Below, piece by piece: positions 48,328-56,688 of a DNA stretch of 61,968 nucleotides. The DNA comes from Desulfobacterales bacterium (GTDB taxonomy: Bacteria > Desulfobacterota > Desulfobacteria > Desulfobacterales > JAAELO01): assembly GCA_024226555.1 (NCBI GenBank), contig JAAELO010000714.1, positions 1-61,968 on the forward strand. Reading direction: 5' to 3'. Position numbers and translations under genes: made by a program. Position 1 is the stretch's first letter; every line of letters begins with the position of its first letter. A model generated the notes under the pieces. It saw only the letters and a program-made list of their open reading frames with translations. It ran no database searches and was not told the origin of the DNA.

Positions 48328-48430
48328 CCATTTACAGCGTTAAATTATACAATTCAAACCCTCGATGTATAATTTATACGCCTCGGGTTTGAATCGATAA
48401 TTACGCCTTGTAAATGAAGTTTTTTACTTC
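48328..48430 (+). promoter_or_regulatory. Nested hairpin in the nifD-nifK spacer
   Basis: The 331-bp spacer folds: outer arms CATTTACA (48329-48336) and TGTAAATG (48409-48416), inner arms ATTCAAACCC (48352-48361) and GGGTTTGAAT (48385-48394), and a central GTATAA/TTATAC. A T-run (GTTTTTTAC) follows. nifD and nifK are usually tightly linked, so this may be a partial terminator or RNA-processing site setting subunit ratio. It is not a member of the foldback element family. Confidence 0.65.
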
Positions 48431-48547
48431 GCCATATTAAAGATTATTTATTAAGGACATATAAGTTTAAAAATCGTTATAAAGAATAAAATATGTTGTT
48501 GAAACCCCGAACAATTTAAACAATGTATCCAGAGAGGAGAATTTAAA

Positions 48548-49924
48548 GTGTTACTAAAACATACACCGGAAAAAATAAATGAGCGGAAAGCACTTGTTAT
48601 AAATCCCGCCAAGACATGCCAGCCCATTGGTGCAATGTATGCGGCACTTGGCATTAATAGTTGTCTGCCCCATAGCCATGGGTCGCAAGGATGCTGTTCA
48701 TATCACAGGAGTACTTTAACAAGACATTATAAAGAGCCGGTTATGGCTGCGACAAGTTCTTTTACAGAGGGATCTTCAGTTTTTGGAGGTCAGTCCAACC
48801 TTATTCAGGCATTTAATAATATTTTTACTGTCTATGAGCCTGAAGTAATAGCAGTTCATACTACCTGTTTATCAGAAACAATAGGTGACGATGTTACACA
48901 GATCTCTAAAAAGGCTCTTGATGATGGGAAAATCCCTGATGGTAAATATGTGATCCATGCAAGTACTCCAAGTTATGTGGGTTCACATGTTACAGGTTTT
49001 GCAAACATGTGTAATGGTATGGTGAATTGCCTTGCTGAAAAATCAAATGTAAAATGCGATTTTCTTAATATTATACCAGGATATGTTGAACCATCAGATA
49101 TGGAGGAGATCAAAAAAATTATTGAGGCTTTAGGTGTTAAATATATCATGTTTCCTGATACATCAGGAATACTTAATGGTCCTCAGACCGGTAAATATAG
49201 TATGTATCCAAAGGGTGGTGCAACTGTAGCTGATATAAAACGAACAGGTGATGCTATTGGAACATTAGCACTTGGAAAAACAGCTTCATCACTTGCAGCA
49301 AAGACACTTGATACAAAATTTAAGGTACCTTGTGAAATTATTGATCTACCAATAGGGTTAAGTTCAACAGATACTTTTATAGATACTTTAAGAAAAATTG
49401 CAGGAACATCAGTACCTGATTCAATAACCAGAGAAAGAGGACAGCTCGTGGATATCATAACAGATATGCATCAGTACTTCTTTGAAAAGAAAGTTGCTGT
49501 CTTTGGAGACCCTGATCAGGTTATTGCGTTAACAGGTTTTCTTGTAGATCTGGATATGTGTCCAATCCATATAGTAACAGGAACACCTGATAAAAAGTTT
49601 GAAGAGAAGATAAAAAAGATTACAGAGAGTGTTCCATATGAAGTAAATGTAAAGGCAAAAGGAGATACATTTCTTCTTCACCAGTGGATTAAAAATGAAC
49701 CTGTTGATCTTTTAATAGGTAATACATACGGAAAATATATTGCAAGGGATGAAGACATACCATTTCTTAGGTTTGGTTTTCCAATTATTGATAGAATCGG
49801 GCACTCATATTTTCCTACAGTTGGTTATAAAGGAGCGATGCATTTGTTAGTTAACATTTTGGATCTTCTTCTAACAAGGGTTGATAGAGATGCTCCTGAA
49901 GAAAGCTTTGAGTTAGTATTGTAA
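48548..49924 (+). CDS. nifK: Nitrogenase MoFe protein beta subunit NifK
   Basis: 458 aa, GTG start after GAGGAG. P-cluster ligands C24 (KTCQPIG), C49 (GSQGCCSYHR) and C107 (HTTCLSETIGDD) are present, as is SFTEGSSVFGG. It lacks the about 50-residue N-terminal extension of Azotobacter NifK, as in clostridial and archaeal-type enzymes. Forms the alpha2-beta2 MoFe protein with NifD. Confidence 0.95.
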   Translation: MLLKHTPEKINERKALVINPAKTCQPIGAMYAALGINSCLPHSHGSQGCCSYHRSTLTRHYKEPVMAATSSFTEGSSVFGGQSNLIQAFNNIFTVYEPEVIAVHTTCLSETIGDDVTQISKKALDDGKIPDGKYVIHASTPSYVGSHVTGFANMCNGMVNCLAEKSNVKCDFLNIIPGYVEPSDMEEIKKIIEALGVKYIMFPDTSGILNGPQTGKYSMYPKGGATVADIKRTGDAIGTLALGKTASSLAAKTLDTKFKVPCEIIDLPIGLSSTDTFIDTLRKIAGTSVPDSITRERGQLVDIITDMHQYFFEKKVAVFGDPDQVIALTGFLVDLDMCPIHIVTGTPDKKFEEKIKKITESVPYEVNVKAKGDTFLLHQWIKNEPVDLLIGNTYGKYIARDEDIPFLRFGFPIIDRIGHSYFPTVGYKGAMHLLVNILDLLLTRVDRDAPEESFELVL

Positions 49925-50017
49925 TACTAATACTTTGAGATGGAAGTATAAATAAAACAATACATTTATAAATACTTACAGGTTTTATAAAAAATAGTTT
50001 TATGAATTTTATACCAG

Positions 50018-50090
50018 TTTAGCCCGGGTTTTTTTATAAAATCCAATTATCCATCTCTGATATTTCATGGTGAAAAAGCCCGGGCTTAAA
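50018..50090 (+). promoter_or_regulatory. Hairpin in the nifK-nifE spacer
   Basis: AGCCCGGGTTTTT (from 50021) pairs with AAAAAGCCCGGGCT (50073-50086) across a roughly 45-base loop. It is a GC-rich stem in an AT-rich spacer of 198 bp. It could limit read-through into nifENB, whose products are needed in lower amounts than NifDK (inference). Confidence 0.55.
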
Positions 50091-50122
50091 TTTTGTATAT
50101 TACAGGATAGGATATTAGGAAA

Positions 50123-51511
50123 ATGATTACTGATTTAAAAATACTCAAAGAGAGAGAAAGACAAGTCTATTTAAAAGGTGAAGAGCCTTTTGATATGAAG
50201 TGTGATGTCAAGAGTACTGCCGGATCAGTAAGTCAACGAGCATGTGTTTTTTGTGGTTCAAGGGTTGTTTTATATCCTGTTGCTGATGCATTGCATCTGG
50301 TCCATGGACCAATAGGATGTGCAGCCTATACCTGGGATATTAGGGGGGCTCTGTCATCTGGTCCTGAACTTCACAGAAAAAGTTTTTCCACTGATCTGAC
50401 AGAAAAGGAAGTAATTTTTGGTGGAGAGAAGAAACTCTATCAAGCTCTAAATGAGTTAATAGAAAAGCACTCTCCAAAAGCTGCTTTCGTATATTCAACA
50501 TGTATTGTCGGAATAATAGGTGACGATGTGGGTGCTGTGGCAAAAAGAGTTGCAAAGGAAAAAGATATTCCTGTTATCCCTGTTCATTCAGAAGGATTTA
50601 AGGGAACCAAAAAAGATGGTTATCAGGCAGCTTGTACTGCTTTACTTAAGCTCGTTGGTAAAGGTGACATTAAAGGCATAAGTAAAACAAGTATTAACAT
50701 ACTTGGTGAATTTAATATTGGTGGTGAAGCCTGGATGATAACTGAGTACTATAAAAAAATGGGTGTTGAAGTTGTTTCAGTTTTGACAGGGGATAGTAGA
50801 ATTGAAAATATCAAAAAGGCTCATGGTGCATCTTTAAATGTCGTTCAGTGTTCAGGTTCAATGCTTTATCTCGCAAAGAAAATGGAGGAAGAGTACGGCA
50901 TTCCATTTATCAGGGTTTCATATTTTGGATTAGAGGATACCTCAAAGGCTCTATATGATGTTGCTTCCATCTTCAAAGATAATACTGATGTAATGGAAAA
51001 AACAAAAATTCTTGTGAAGGAGGAGGTTTTAAAAATATATGAAGATCTCTTATTCTATAAGAAACATCTCACAGGAAAGAGAGCCGCAATATATGTAGGC
51101 GGAGCTTTTAAAGCTTTTTCTTTAATAAAAGCTTTGAAATTTCTTGGAATGAAAACTGTGCTTGTGGGTTCGCAAACAGGAAATGATGAAGATTATGAGA
51201 TTTTAAGGGATATGTGTGATGATGGAACAGTCATACTGGATGATTCAAATCCCATTGAACTATCTAAATATATAGTTGAGAAAAAAGCCGATCTTTTCAT
51301 TGGAGGAGTAAAGGAGCGTCCAATAGCTTATAAAATGGGAATTGGGTTTTGTGACCATAATCACGAAAGAAAGACACCTCTTGCTGGTTTTAAAGGGATG
51401 TATAATTTTGCAGATGAAGTTTATTCAACTGTGATGAGCCCTGTATGGAAGTTTTGTCCAATAAGGCCGGAACTTTATGATAATCCCTTTTTAAAGAGGG
51501 GAATCCTCTAA
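50123..51511 (+). CDS. nifE: FeMo-cofactor scaffold subunit NifE
   Basis: 462 aa. NifD-like scaffold with cluster-binding Cys in RACVFCGSR, GPIGCAAYTW and STCIVGIIGDD, and LNVVQCSGSMLYLA where NifD has its FeMo-co Cys. H in CDHNHERKTPLAGFKGM. With NifN it matures the NifB-cofactor. The last codons and the TAA (GGG GAA TCC TCT AA region) come from the left end of a foldback element, so the extreme C-terminus (about GIL) is element-derived. Confidence 0.95.
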   Translation: MITDLKILKERERQVYLKGEEPFDMKCDVKSTAGSVSQRACVFCGSRVVLYPVADALHLVHGPIGCAAYTWDIRGALSSGPELHRKSFSTDLTEKEVIFGGEKKLYQALNELIEKHSPKAAFVYSTCIVGIIGDDVGAVAKRVAKEKDIPVIPVHSEGFKGTKKDGYQAACTALLKLVGKGDIKGISKTSINILGEFNIGGEAWMITEYYKKMGVEVVSVLTGDSRIENIKKAHGASLNVVQCSGSMLYLAKKMEEEYGIPFIRVSYFGLEDTSKALYDVASIFKDNTDVMEKTKILVKEEVLKIYEDLLFYKKHLTGKRAAIYVGGAFKAFSLIKALKFLGMKTVLVGSQTGNDEDYEILRDMCDDGTVILDDSNPIELSKYIVEKKADLFIGGVKERPIAYKMGIGFCDHNHERKTPLAGFKGMYNFADEVYSTVMSPVWKFCPIRPELYDNPFLKRGIL

Positions 51512-51626
51512 AAATTAGAAGTTTGGCTTAATTACAAGGCTTGAATAAATGTAACGAGCTGATTTTATGACAGTTATATTTTTTCGTAACGCAGTAATTT
51601 AGACAAAAAGAAATTATTAGAGATTC
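51498..51626 (+). mobile_element. Foldback element overlapping the nifE stop
   Basis: Divergent copy (GGGGAATCCTCTAAAAATTAG to TTATTAGAGATTC) covering the whole nifE-nifN spacer. Its left end encodes the nifE stop at 51509-51511, and nifN starts 16 bases after it, with AAAGGAG immediately after the right end. No flanking repeat is preserved. Confidence 0.78.
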
Positions 51627-51641
51627 ACAAAGGAGTTAAAT

Positions 51642-53009
51642 GTGATTGAGGATACTGTCGTAAAAAAAGATTCATATACTTCTACAACTAATGCATGCAA
51701 ACTTTGTACTCCACTGGGAGCCTGTATTGCATTTAAGGGAATTAAAGGGGCTATCTCTTTAATGCATGGTTCTCAGGGTTGTGCAACATACATAAGAAGG
51801 TACCTTATAAGTCACTTTAAGGAACCTATAGATATTGCTTCATCAAACTTTTCAGAGGATACTGCAATATTTGGTGGAGGAGCGAACTTAAAACAAGCTG
51901 TTCTTAACGTTTCAAATCAATATAAACCGGAACTTATTGGTATCTCTACTACCTGCTTAAGTGAAACCATAGGTGATGACGTTGGTTTAATCATTAAGAG
52001 TATGGCAACTGAAATTGATCATGATTATAAAGTAGTACATGTTTCAACACCTTCTTACACTGGAACACATGAAAGTGGATATCGGGGAACTCTAAGAGCT
52101 ATTGTTGAACAAATAGCAACAGAAGAAAAAAGTAGTGACAGATCAGTAAATTTCATATCCGCAATGCTTTCTCCTGCGGATATGAGGTATTTTAAAGAAA
52201 TTCTGGAAGATTTCCAAATTAGATACAGATTTCTTCCGGATTACTCTGAGACACTGGATGGTGCTTTATGGGATGAGTATAAAAAAATCCCCTCAGGTGG
52301 GACAACAATAGATGAAATAGCAAATATGTCAAAAGCCATTGGTACTATTGAACTTGGATATATAGGTAGCGAAAGTGAAAGCGTATCAAAACTACTCAAA
52401 GAAAAATTTAATATTAAAGATTACAGAGTTGGGATTCCTGTTGGTGTTGAAGCAACTGATAATTTGTTAAAAATTATTTCTGAGATTTCAGGAAATAATG
52501 TTCCGGCAAAATTCCTTAATGAGAGAGGACGACTTTTGGATTCCTATGTTGACGGACATAAATATGTTTTTGGTAAAAGATGTGTTCTATATGGAGAGGA
52601 AGATTTTGTAGTCGCAATTGCATGTTTCTTATCCGAAATAGGAATTATTCCGGTTTTATGTGGATCAGGTGGCAAGAGTGGAAAACTTAAAAAGGTGATT
52701 TCAAGTCGAATAGATGGGTTTGATGAGAAGCAAATTAAAGTGATGGACGGGGTAGATTTTTCTGAAATAGAAGAGATATCGAAACAATTAAAACCTGATT
52801 TTTTTATAGGAAATTCTAAGGGCTACTCCATTTCAAGAGAAATGAATATTCCCTTAATAAGAATTGGATTTCCTGTTCATGACAGATTTGGTGGCAGTAG
52901 AATTCTTCATACAGGATATAGAGGAACCCAGGCTCTTTTTGATTTAATAGTTAATACTCTTCTAAAGGAGAAGCAGGATAGATCCAGCACAGGTTACAGT
53001 TACTTATAG
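51642..53009 (+). CDS. nifN: FeMo-cofactor scaffold subunit NifN
   Basis: 455 aa, GTG start seven bases after AAAGGAG. NifK-like: NACKLCTPLGACIAFKGI, GSQGCATYIRRY, STTCLSETIGDD, SNFSEDTAIFGG. Pairs with NifE. Its TAG stop (53007-53009) is made at the junction with a solo left end of the foldback element. Confidence 0.94.
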   Translation: MIEDTVVKKDSYTSTTNACKLCTPLGACIAFKGIKGAISLMHGSQGCATYIRRYLISHFKEPIDIASSNFSEDTAIFGGGANLKQAVLNVSNQYKPELIGISTTCLSETIGDDVGLIIKSMATEIDHDYKVVHVSTPSYTGTHESGYRGTLRAIVEQIATEEKSSDRSVNFISAMLSPADMRYFKEILEDFQIRYRFLPDYSETLDGALWDEYKKIPSGGTTIDEIANMSKAIGTIELGYIGSESESVSKLLKEKFNIKDYRVGIPVGVEATDNLLKIISEISGNNVPAKFLNERGRLLDSYVDGHKYVFGKRCVLYGEEDFVVAIACFLSEIGIIPVLCGSGGKSGKLKKVISSRIDGFDEKQIKVMDGVDFSEIEEISKQLKPDFFIGNSKGYSISREMNIPLIRIGFPVHDRFGGSRILHTGYRGTQALFDLIVNTLLKEKQDRSSTGYSYL

Positions 53010-53033
53010 GGAACCTTTAATAATTAATTAATT
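53009..53033 (+). repeat. Solo left end at the nifN stop
   Basis: GGGAACCTTTAATAATTAATT begins at the last base of the nifN stop codon. No right half; nifB starts 35 bp later. Confidence 0.65.
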
Positions 53034-53067
53034 TTTTTAGTAATTATAAAAAAAGGAGGGAAGGAAG

Positions 53068-54354
53068 ATGAACCCCCACATAGATATAGAAAAGCATCCT
53101 TGCTTTAATAAAGATGCAAGACATAAATCAGCAAGAGTCCATCTGCCAGTTGCACCTGGTTGCAACATACAGTGCAAATTCTGTAACAGGAAATTTGATT
53201 GTGTGAATGAAACAAGACCAGGTGTAACAAGCGGAACACTTACTCCTTATCAGGCTATTGTATATTTAAGTCATGTGATGGAGGAATTAAAGAATGTGTC
53301 TGTATTTGGAATAGCAGGCCCTGGAGATCCTTTTGCTAACCCTGTAGAAACTATGGAAACTCTTAGGTATGTTAGGTCAACTTATCCTGAAATAATTTTA
53401 TGCCTGGCTTCAAATGGTCTAAACATTCTTCCTTATATTGATGAATTGAAAGAACTCAATATAAGTCATGTAACCATAACAGTTAATGCTCTTGAAACTG
53501 ATATTGCCGAGAAAATTTACTCCTGGGTTAGATATGGAAAGAAGGTTTTAAGGCCAAAAGAGGGTGTTAAAATACTTCTTTCAAATCAGATGCAAGCTAT
53601 AAGGAAACTCAAAGAGAAAGATATAGTAGTCAAAGTAAACTCTATCGTAATTCCAGGAGTTAATGATTTTCATATTGCTGATATAGCTGAAGAGATGTCA
53701 AAATTAGGAGTGGATATCTTTAACACCATGCCCTACTACCCAAATAAAGGTTCGGAATTTGCAGATATTGAGCAACCTTCAAAGAAGCTTATTAAAAATA
53801 TAAGAGATGAAGCAGGTAAGCATATTCCCCAGATGATGCATTGCTCGAGATGCAGAGCAGATGCAGTTGGATTGATTGGTGAAAAAACAAATTCAAACCT
53901 AATGGAAAAACTTAAAGTATGTGAAAGTATGCCTGATCAGCCAGATAATGTTTTTAATACTGAAAGTAAGAAAGAACATCAATACATTGCAGTTGCAACA
54001 CTTGAGGGGGTTTTAATCAATCTTCATTTGGGTGAAGCCCACTCTTTTAATATTTATGAATATATGGAAGGCAAATCAGAACTAATCGATTGCAGAGATG
54101 CTCCTGAACCAGGAAATGAAAAAAGATGGGATGAGTTGTCTAAAATTCTCCATGATTGCCATACTCTTGTAGTCAGTGATTCAGGTTTAAAGCCTGAAAA
54201 AGTTCTTAATGAAAACAATATCAATGTATTGAGGGTTGAGGGTCTCATTGAGGATACTCTTACAAATATTTTTGAAGGAAGAAGTATTCAACATCTTGTT
54301 AAAAGAGAGATTAAGCAGTGTGGTATGATGGGTAATGGTGGAGGTTGCATGTAA
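53068..54354 (+). CDS. nifB: NifB radical SAM protein with NifX-like domain
   Basis: 428 aa, ATG after AAAGGAGGGAAGG. Radical-SAM cluster C32-x3-C36-x2-C39 (CNIQCKFC), then HKSARVHLPVAPGC and GIAGPGDPFANP typical of NifB. It fuses [Fe-S] units with a SAM-derived carbide into NifB-co. The C-terminal about 110 residues (EHQYIAVATLEGVLINLHLG) are a NifX/NafY-like cofactor-binding domain, as in many bacterial NifB fusions. The tail ends in CGMMGNGGGCM. Confidence 0.96.
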   Translation: MNPHIDIEKHPCFNKDARHKSARVHLPVAPGCNIQCKFCNRKFDCVNETRPGVTSGTLTPYQAIVYLSHVMEELKNVSVFGIAGPGDPFANPVETMETLRYVRSTYPEIILCLASNGLNILPYIDELKELNISHVTITVNALETDIAEKIYSWVRYGKKVLRPKEGVKILLSNQMQAIRKLKEKDIVVKVNSIVIPGVNDFHIADIAEEMSKLGVDIFNTMPYYPNKGSEFADIEQPSKKLIKNIRDEAGKHIPQMMHCSRCRADAVGLIGEKTNSNLMEKLKVCESMPDQPDNVFNTESKKEHQYIAVATLEGVLINLHLGEAHSFNIYEYMEGKSELIDCRDAPEPGNEKRWDELSKILHDCHTLVVSDSGLKPEKVLNENNINVLRVEGLIEDTLTNIFEGRSIQHLVKREIKQCGMMGNGGGCM

Positions 54355-54367
54355 TTCAATCGCTTAA

Positions 54368-54498
54368 GGGAACCTCTAATAACTATAATTTTGATTAAAA
54401 CACAAGGCCTTTGAAAAAAATAACGAGGCGATTTTACACAGTTTTATTTTTTCAAATAACGCAGTAGTTCGGTCAAAGGGAAGTTATTAGGGATTCCC
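54368..54498 (+). mobile_element. Foldback element in the nifB-ferredoxin spacer
   Basis: 131-bp copy 13 bases after nifB. Core arms TTTGAAAAAA (54410-54419) and TTTTTTCAAA (54447-54456) differ from other copies but still pair. Flanks TTAA / TGAA (one mismatch). Confidence 0.82.
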
Positions 54499-54545
54499 TG
54501 AACAAGACAAACTTCATAATCTTAAAAAAAGAAAGGAAGTAAAAA

Positions 54546-54851
54546 ATGAATAAGCCGGATCATCATATATTTTTATGCGCCAGTTACAGAGTTTCAGGAG
54601 AGCCAAAGGGAATTTGTCATAAAAAAGGATCAGTCAATCTTCTTCAATATATTGAAGAGGAGATTGTGGACAGGGGTATTACAAACGTTCTTGTGTCATC
54701 AACAGGTTGCTTAAAGCAATGTGACCATGGTCCTGTAATGGTTATCTACCCTGATAACATCTGGATTAAAGGTGTTGTGTCGGAAGATGCTATTGACGAT
54801 GTTCTAGATGCAATAGAAGATAATAATTTTGATCAATTTATAGCAGCTTAA
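54546..54851 (+). CDS. Thioredoxin-like [2Fe-2S] ferredoxin
   Basis: 101 aa. Cys pattern C11, C24, C55, C59 (FLCASYRVSGEPKGIC..STGCLKQC) is that of thioredoxin-fold 2Fe-2S ferredoxins, the class known from nif regions of Azotobacter and Clostridium. RBS AAGGAAG. Probably an electron carrier for NifH or cofactor synthesis. The GlnD-like gene follows 19 bp later. Confidence 0.9.
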   Translation: MNKPDHHIFLCASYRVSGEPKGICHKKGSVNLLQYIEEEIVDRGITNVLVSSTGCLKQCDHGPVMVIYPDNIWIKGVVSEDAIDDVLDAIEDNNFDQFIAA

Positions 54852-54870
54852 TATAAGGGTGGGTCTTGTC

Positions 54871-56679
54871 ATGAATACAAAACCAATAGAAAATATATCA
54901 TGTTTTCAAAAGAAATCCTTTGAACTTGCTGGAAAAATTAAGGTTCTGAGTAATAATTACAGCAGGTCAATAGACTGGGAAACAGAAGGGTCTATATCAG
55001 ATTTTTTAGATGATTACTTTCAATATTGTTTTAGCGCAAGCATGGCAGGCCCTGAACTTGGTTTAATAAAAAACCCCTATGCATTACTTGCAATTGGAGA
55101 TTACGCATATGAAAGAAATTGCTTTTTCCCAAATATAAAAATTCTGTTTCTCTTTAAGGAGTTTATACCAGATAAGGCAGTGGATCTGATAAGAGAAGTA
55201 CTTTATCCTCTTTGGGATTTGGGTTTAAAAGTTCATTCATACACCAGAACAGTGAAAGACTGTTGTAAACTTGCGATGAAAGATAGCAGAAGTTTTTTTT
55301 CCGTATATAATTCCCGTCTGATATGCGGAGTTTCACTTGTATATTCAGACCTTCATGAACTTTTAAGGAAGCGGATAATAACTTATAAAAAGAGTGAGTT
55401 TATAAATGGTAAGTATTTGAATGATCTTAAAAGACATAAGCTGTATAAAGGATATAAATCTATTTTAGAACCTGATCCTGTAATGACCATAGGTGGATTA
55501 AGTGATTACCATTCTTTTTTTGTAATGGCTAAATTAAGATTTGGAATACAAAATAAAGCAGACCTGAAATTTAAAGGCCTTATATCCCATAAAGATTATG
55601 AAAATTTATGTGAGTCCCTGGAATTTATAAGAGATATAATCTTTCGTATTAAGATTCAATTCAGGGAAAAAAGTATAAAAATAGATACATATAGTAAACT
55701 CTCAAAGAAGATGAGATTAGAAAACAAAAGTTTTTGCAGTACTTCAGAGTGGTTCTTGAGGGAGATAACAAATCGTTTCAACGTTATTAAAGATATTTAT
55801 GCAGATATTATTATGCATATAAATCCTAAGGAGATCCAAAAAGAAAAAAAGAATAATTTAAAGAAAGAAACGAAAACCTGTGGCTTAAAGATAAGAGGGG
55901 GAATGCTTGATTTTGTAACTGTTAATGAGATTACTAAATTTCCGGAGCTTATGATCACAATTTTTAGGGAATCTTTGAAAGATGATATTTTTATCAACCC
56001 TGATGCAAAAAGATTGATTAAGGAATTCAGTTTTCTTTTGAATAGTGATGATATTAAAAGATACTTATACTTCATGAATGAAATTCTTTTCCTATCAGAT
56101 AATAAAGACTCAATTTTAATTGAGATGATTAGGTGCAAGGTTATAAGCAATATAATTCCTGGATTCAGGAATATAGAAACACTATTTAAAATAGACAGCT
56201 ATCACGAAATTCCAATTGATCTCCATTTAACAGAAACTGTATCTAATCTTGTTTCCATTGATAGAAAAGATTTTAGTGGAGAAAATTTTTTTCTAAAAGA
56301 ATTATATGAAGAAGTAAAAGACAAAAAAGTTCTTTTATGGTCTTCATTTCTTCATCATTTCGGGAATACAAAATCAATGGATTTTGAAGATGAGTTATTT
56401 GAAACTTTAGATTTGGTTTTTAACGAAGAGTCGAGAGCCAAAAAAGCACTTTTTATCATTAATAACCATGATATTTTAGATAAATTTACAATAGCAAAAG
56501 ATAATAAAACTTCAGAATTAATCAACCTTACAAAGAAATTAAAAGATTTGGAAACTTTAAATATATTATTCCTGTTAACAGTTGCAGATATAAAATCACG
56601 TGGAGCATTTGGCCTTTGTGAAAAAAAGTATAATGAATTAGAATTAATATATATAAAACTCAGAGATCGTATGAAATAG
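54871..56679 (+). CDS. GlnD-like pseudoenzyme in the nif operon
   Basis: 602 aa from ATG 54871 (AAGGGTGGG upstream). Collinear with PII uridylyltransferase GlnD: NTase region LLAIGDYAYERN..IKILFLF; LYPLWDLGLKVHSYTRTVKD; GGLSDYHSFFVMAKLRFGIQ; an HD region WSSFLHHFG; and LNILFLLTVADIKSRGAF. Key residues are changed. The GlnD catalytic DxD (as in SDIDL) reads N88-I-K90, the Gly-Gly-Tyr-Gly loop reads GDYAYE, and the HD pair of the uridylyl-removing domain is H495-H496. C-terminal ACT domains are absent (GlnD is usually 850-900 aa). It cannot be a normal GlnD. Position between ferredoxin and nifV suggests a regulatory binding partner of NifI or PII (inference). Confidence 0.82.
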   Translation: MNTKPIENISCFQKKSFELAGKIKVLSNNYSRSIDWETEGSISDFLDDYFQYCFSASMAGPELGLIKNPYALLAIGDYAYERNCFFPNIKILFLFKEFIPDKAVDLIREVLYPLWDLGLKVHSYTRTVKDCCKLAMKDSRSFFSVYNSRLICGVSLVYSDLHELLRKRIITYKKSEFINGKYLNDLKRHKLYKGYKSILEPDPVMTIGGLSDYHSFFVMAKLRFGIQNKADLKFKGLISHKDYENLCESLEFIRDIIFRIKIQFREKSIKIDTYSKLSKKMRLENKSFCSTSEWFLREITNRFNVIKDIYADIIMHINPKEIQKEKKNNLKKETKTCGLKIRGGMLDFVTVNEITKFPELMITIFRESLKDDIFINPDAKRLIKEFSFLLNSDDIKRYLYFMNEILFLSDNKDSILIEMIRCKVISNIIPGFRNIETLFKIDSYHEIPIDLHLTETVSNLVSIDRKDFSGENFFLKELYEEVKDKKVLLWSSFLHHFGNTKSMDFEDELFETLDLVFNEESRAKKALFIINNHDILDKFTIAKDNKTSELINLTKKLKDLETLNILFLLTVADIKSRGAFGLCEKKYNELELIYIKLRDRMK

Positions 56680-56688
56680 GTAAGTAAA

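Noticed and set aside
46561-49924. Vanadium or iron-only nitrogenase
   Set aside because: No delta-subunit gene (vnfG/anfG) between the alpha and beta genes, and nifE, nifN and nifV accompany the set.
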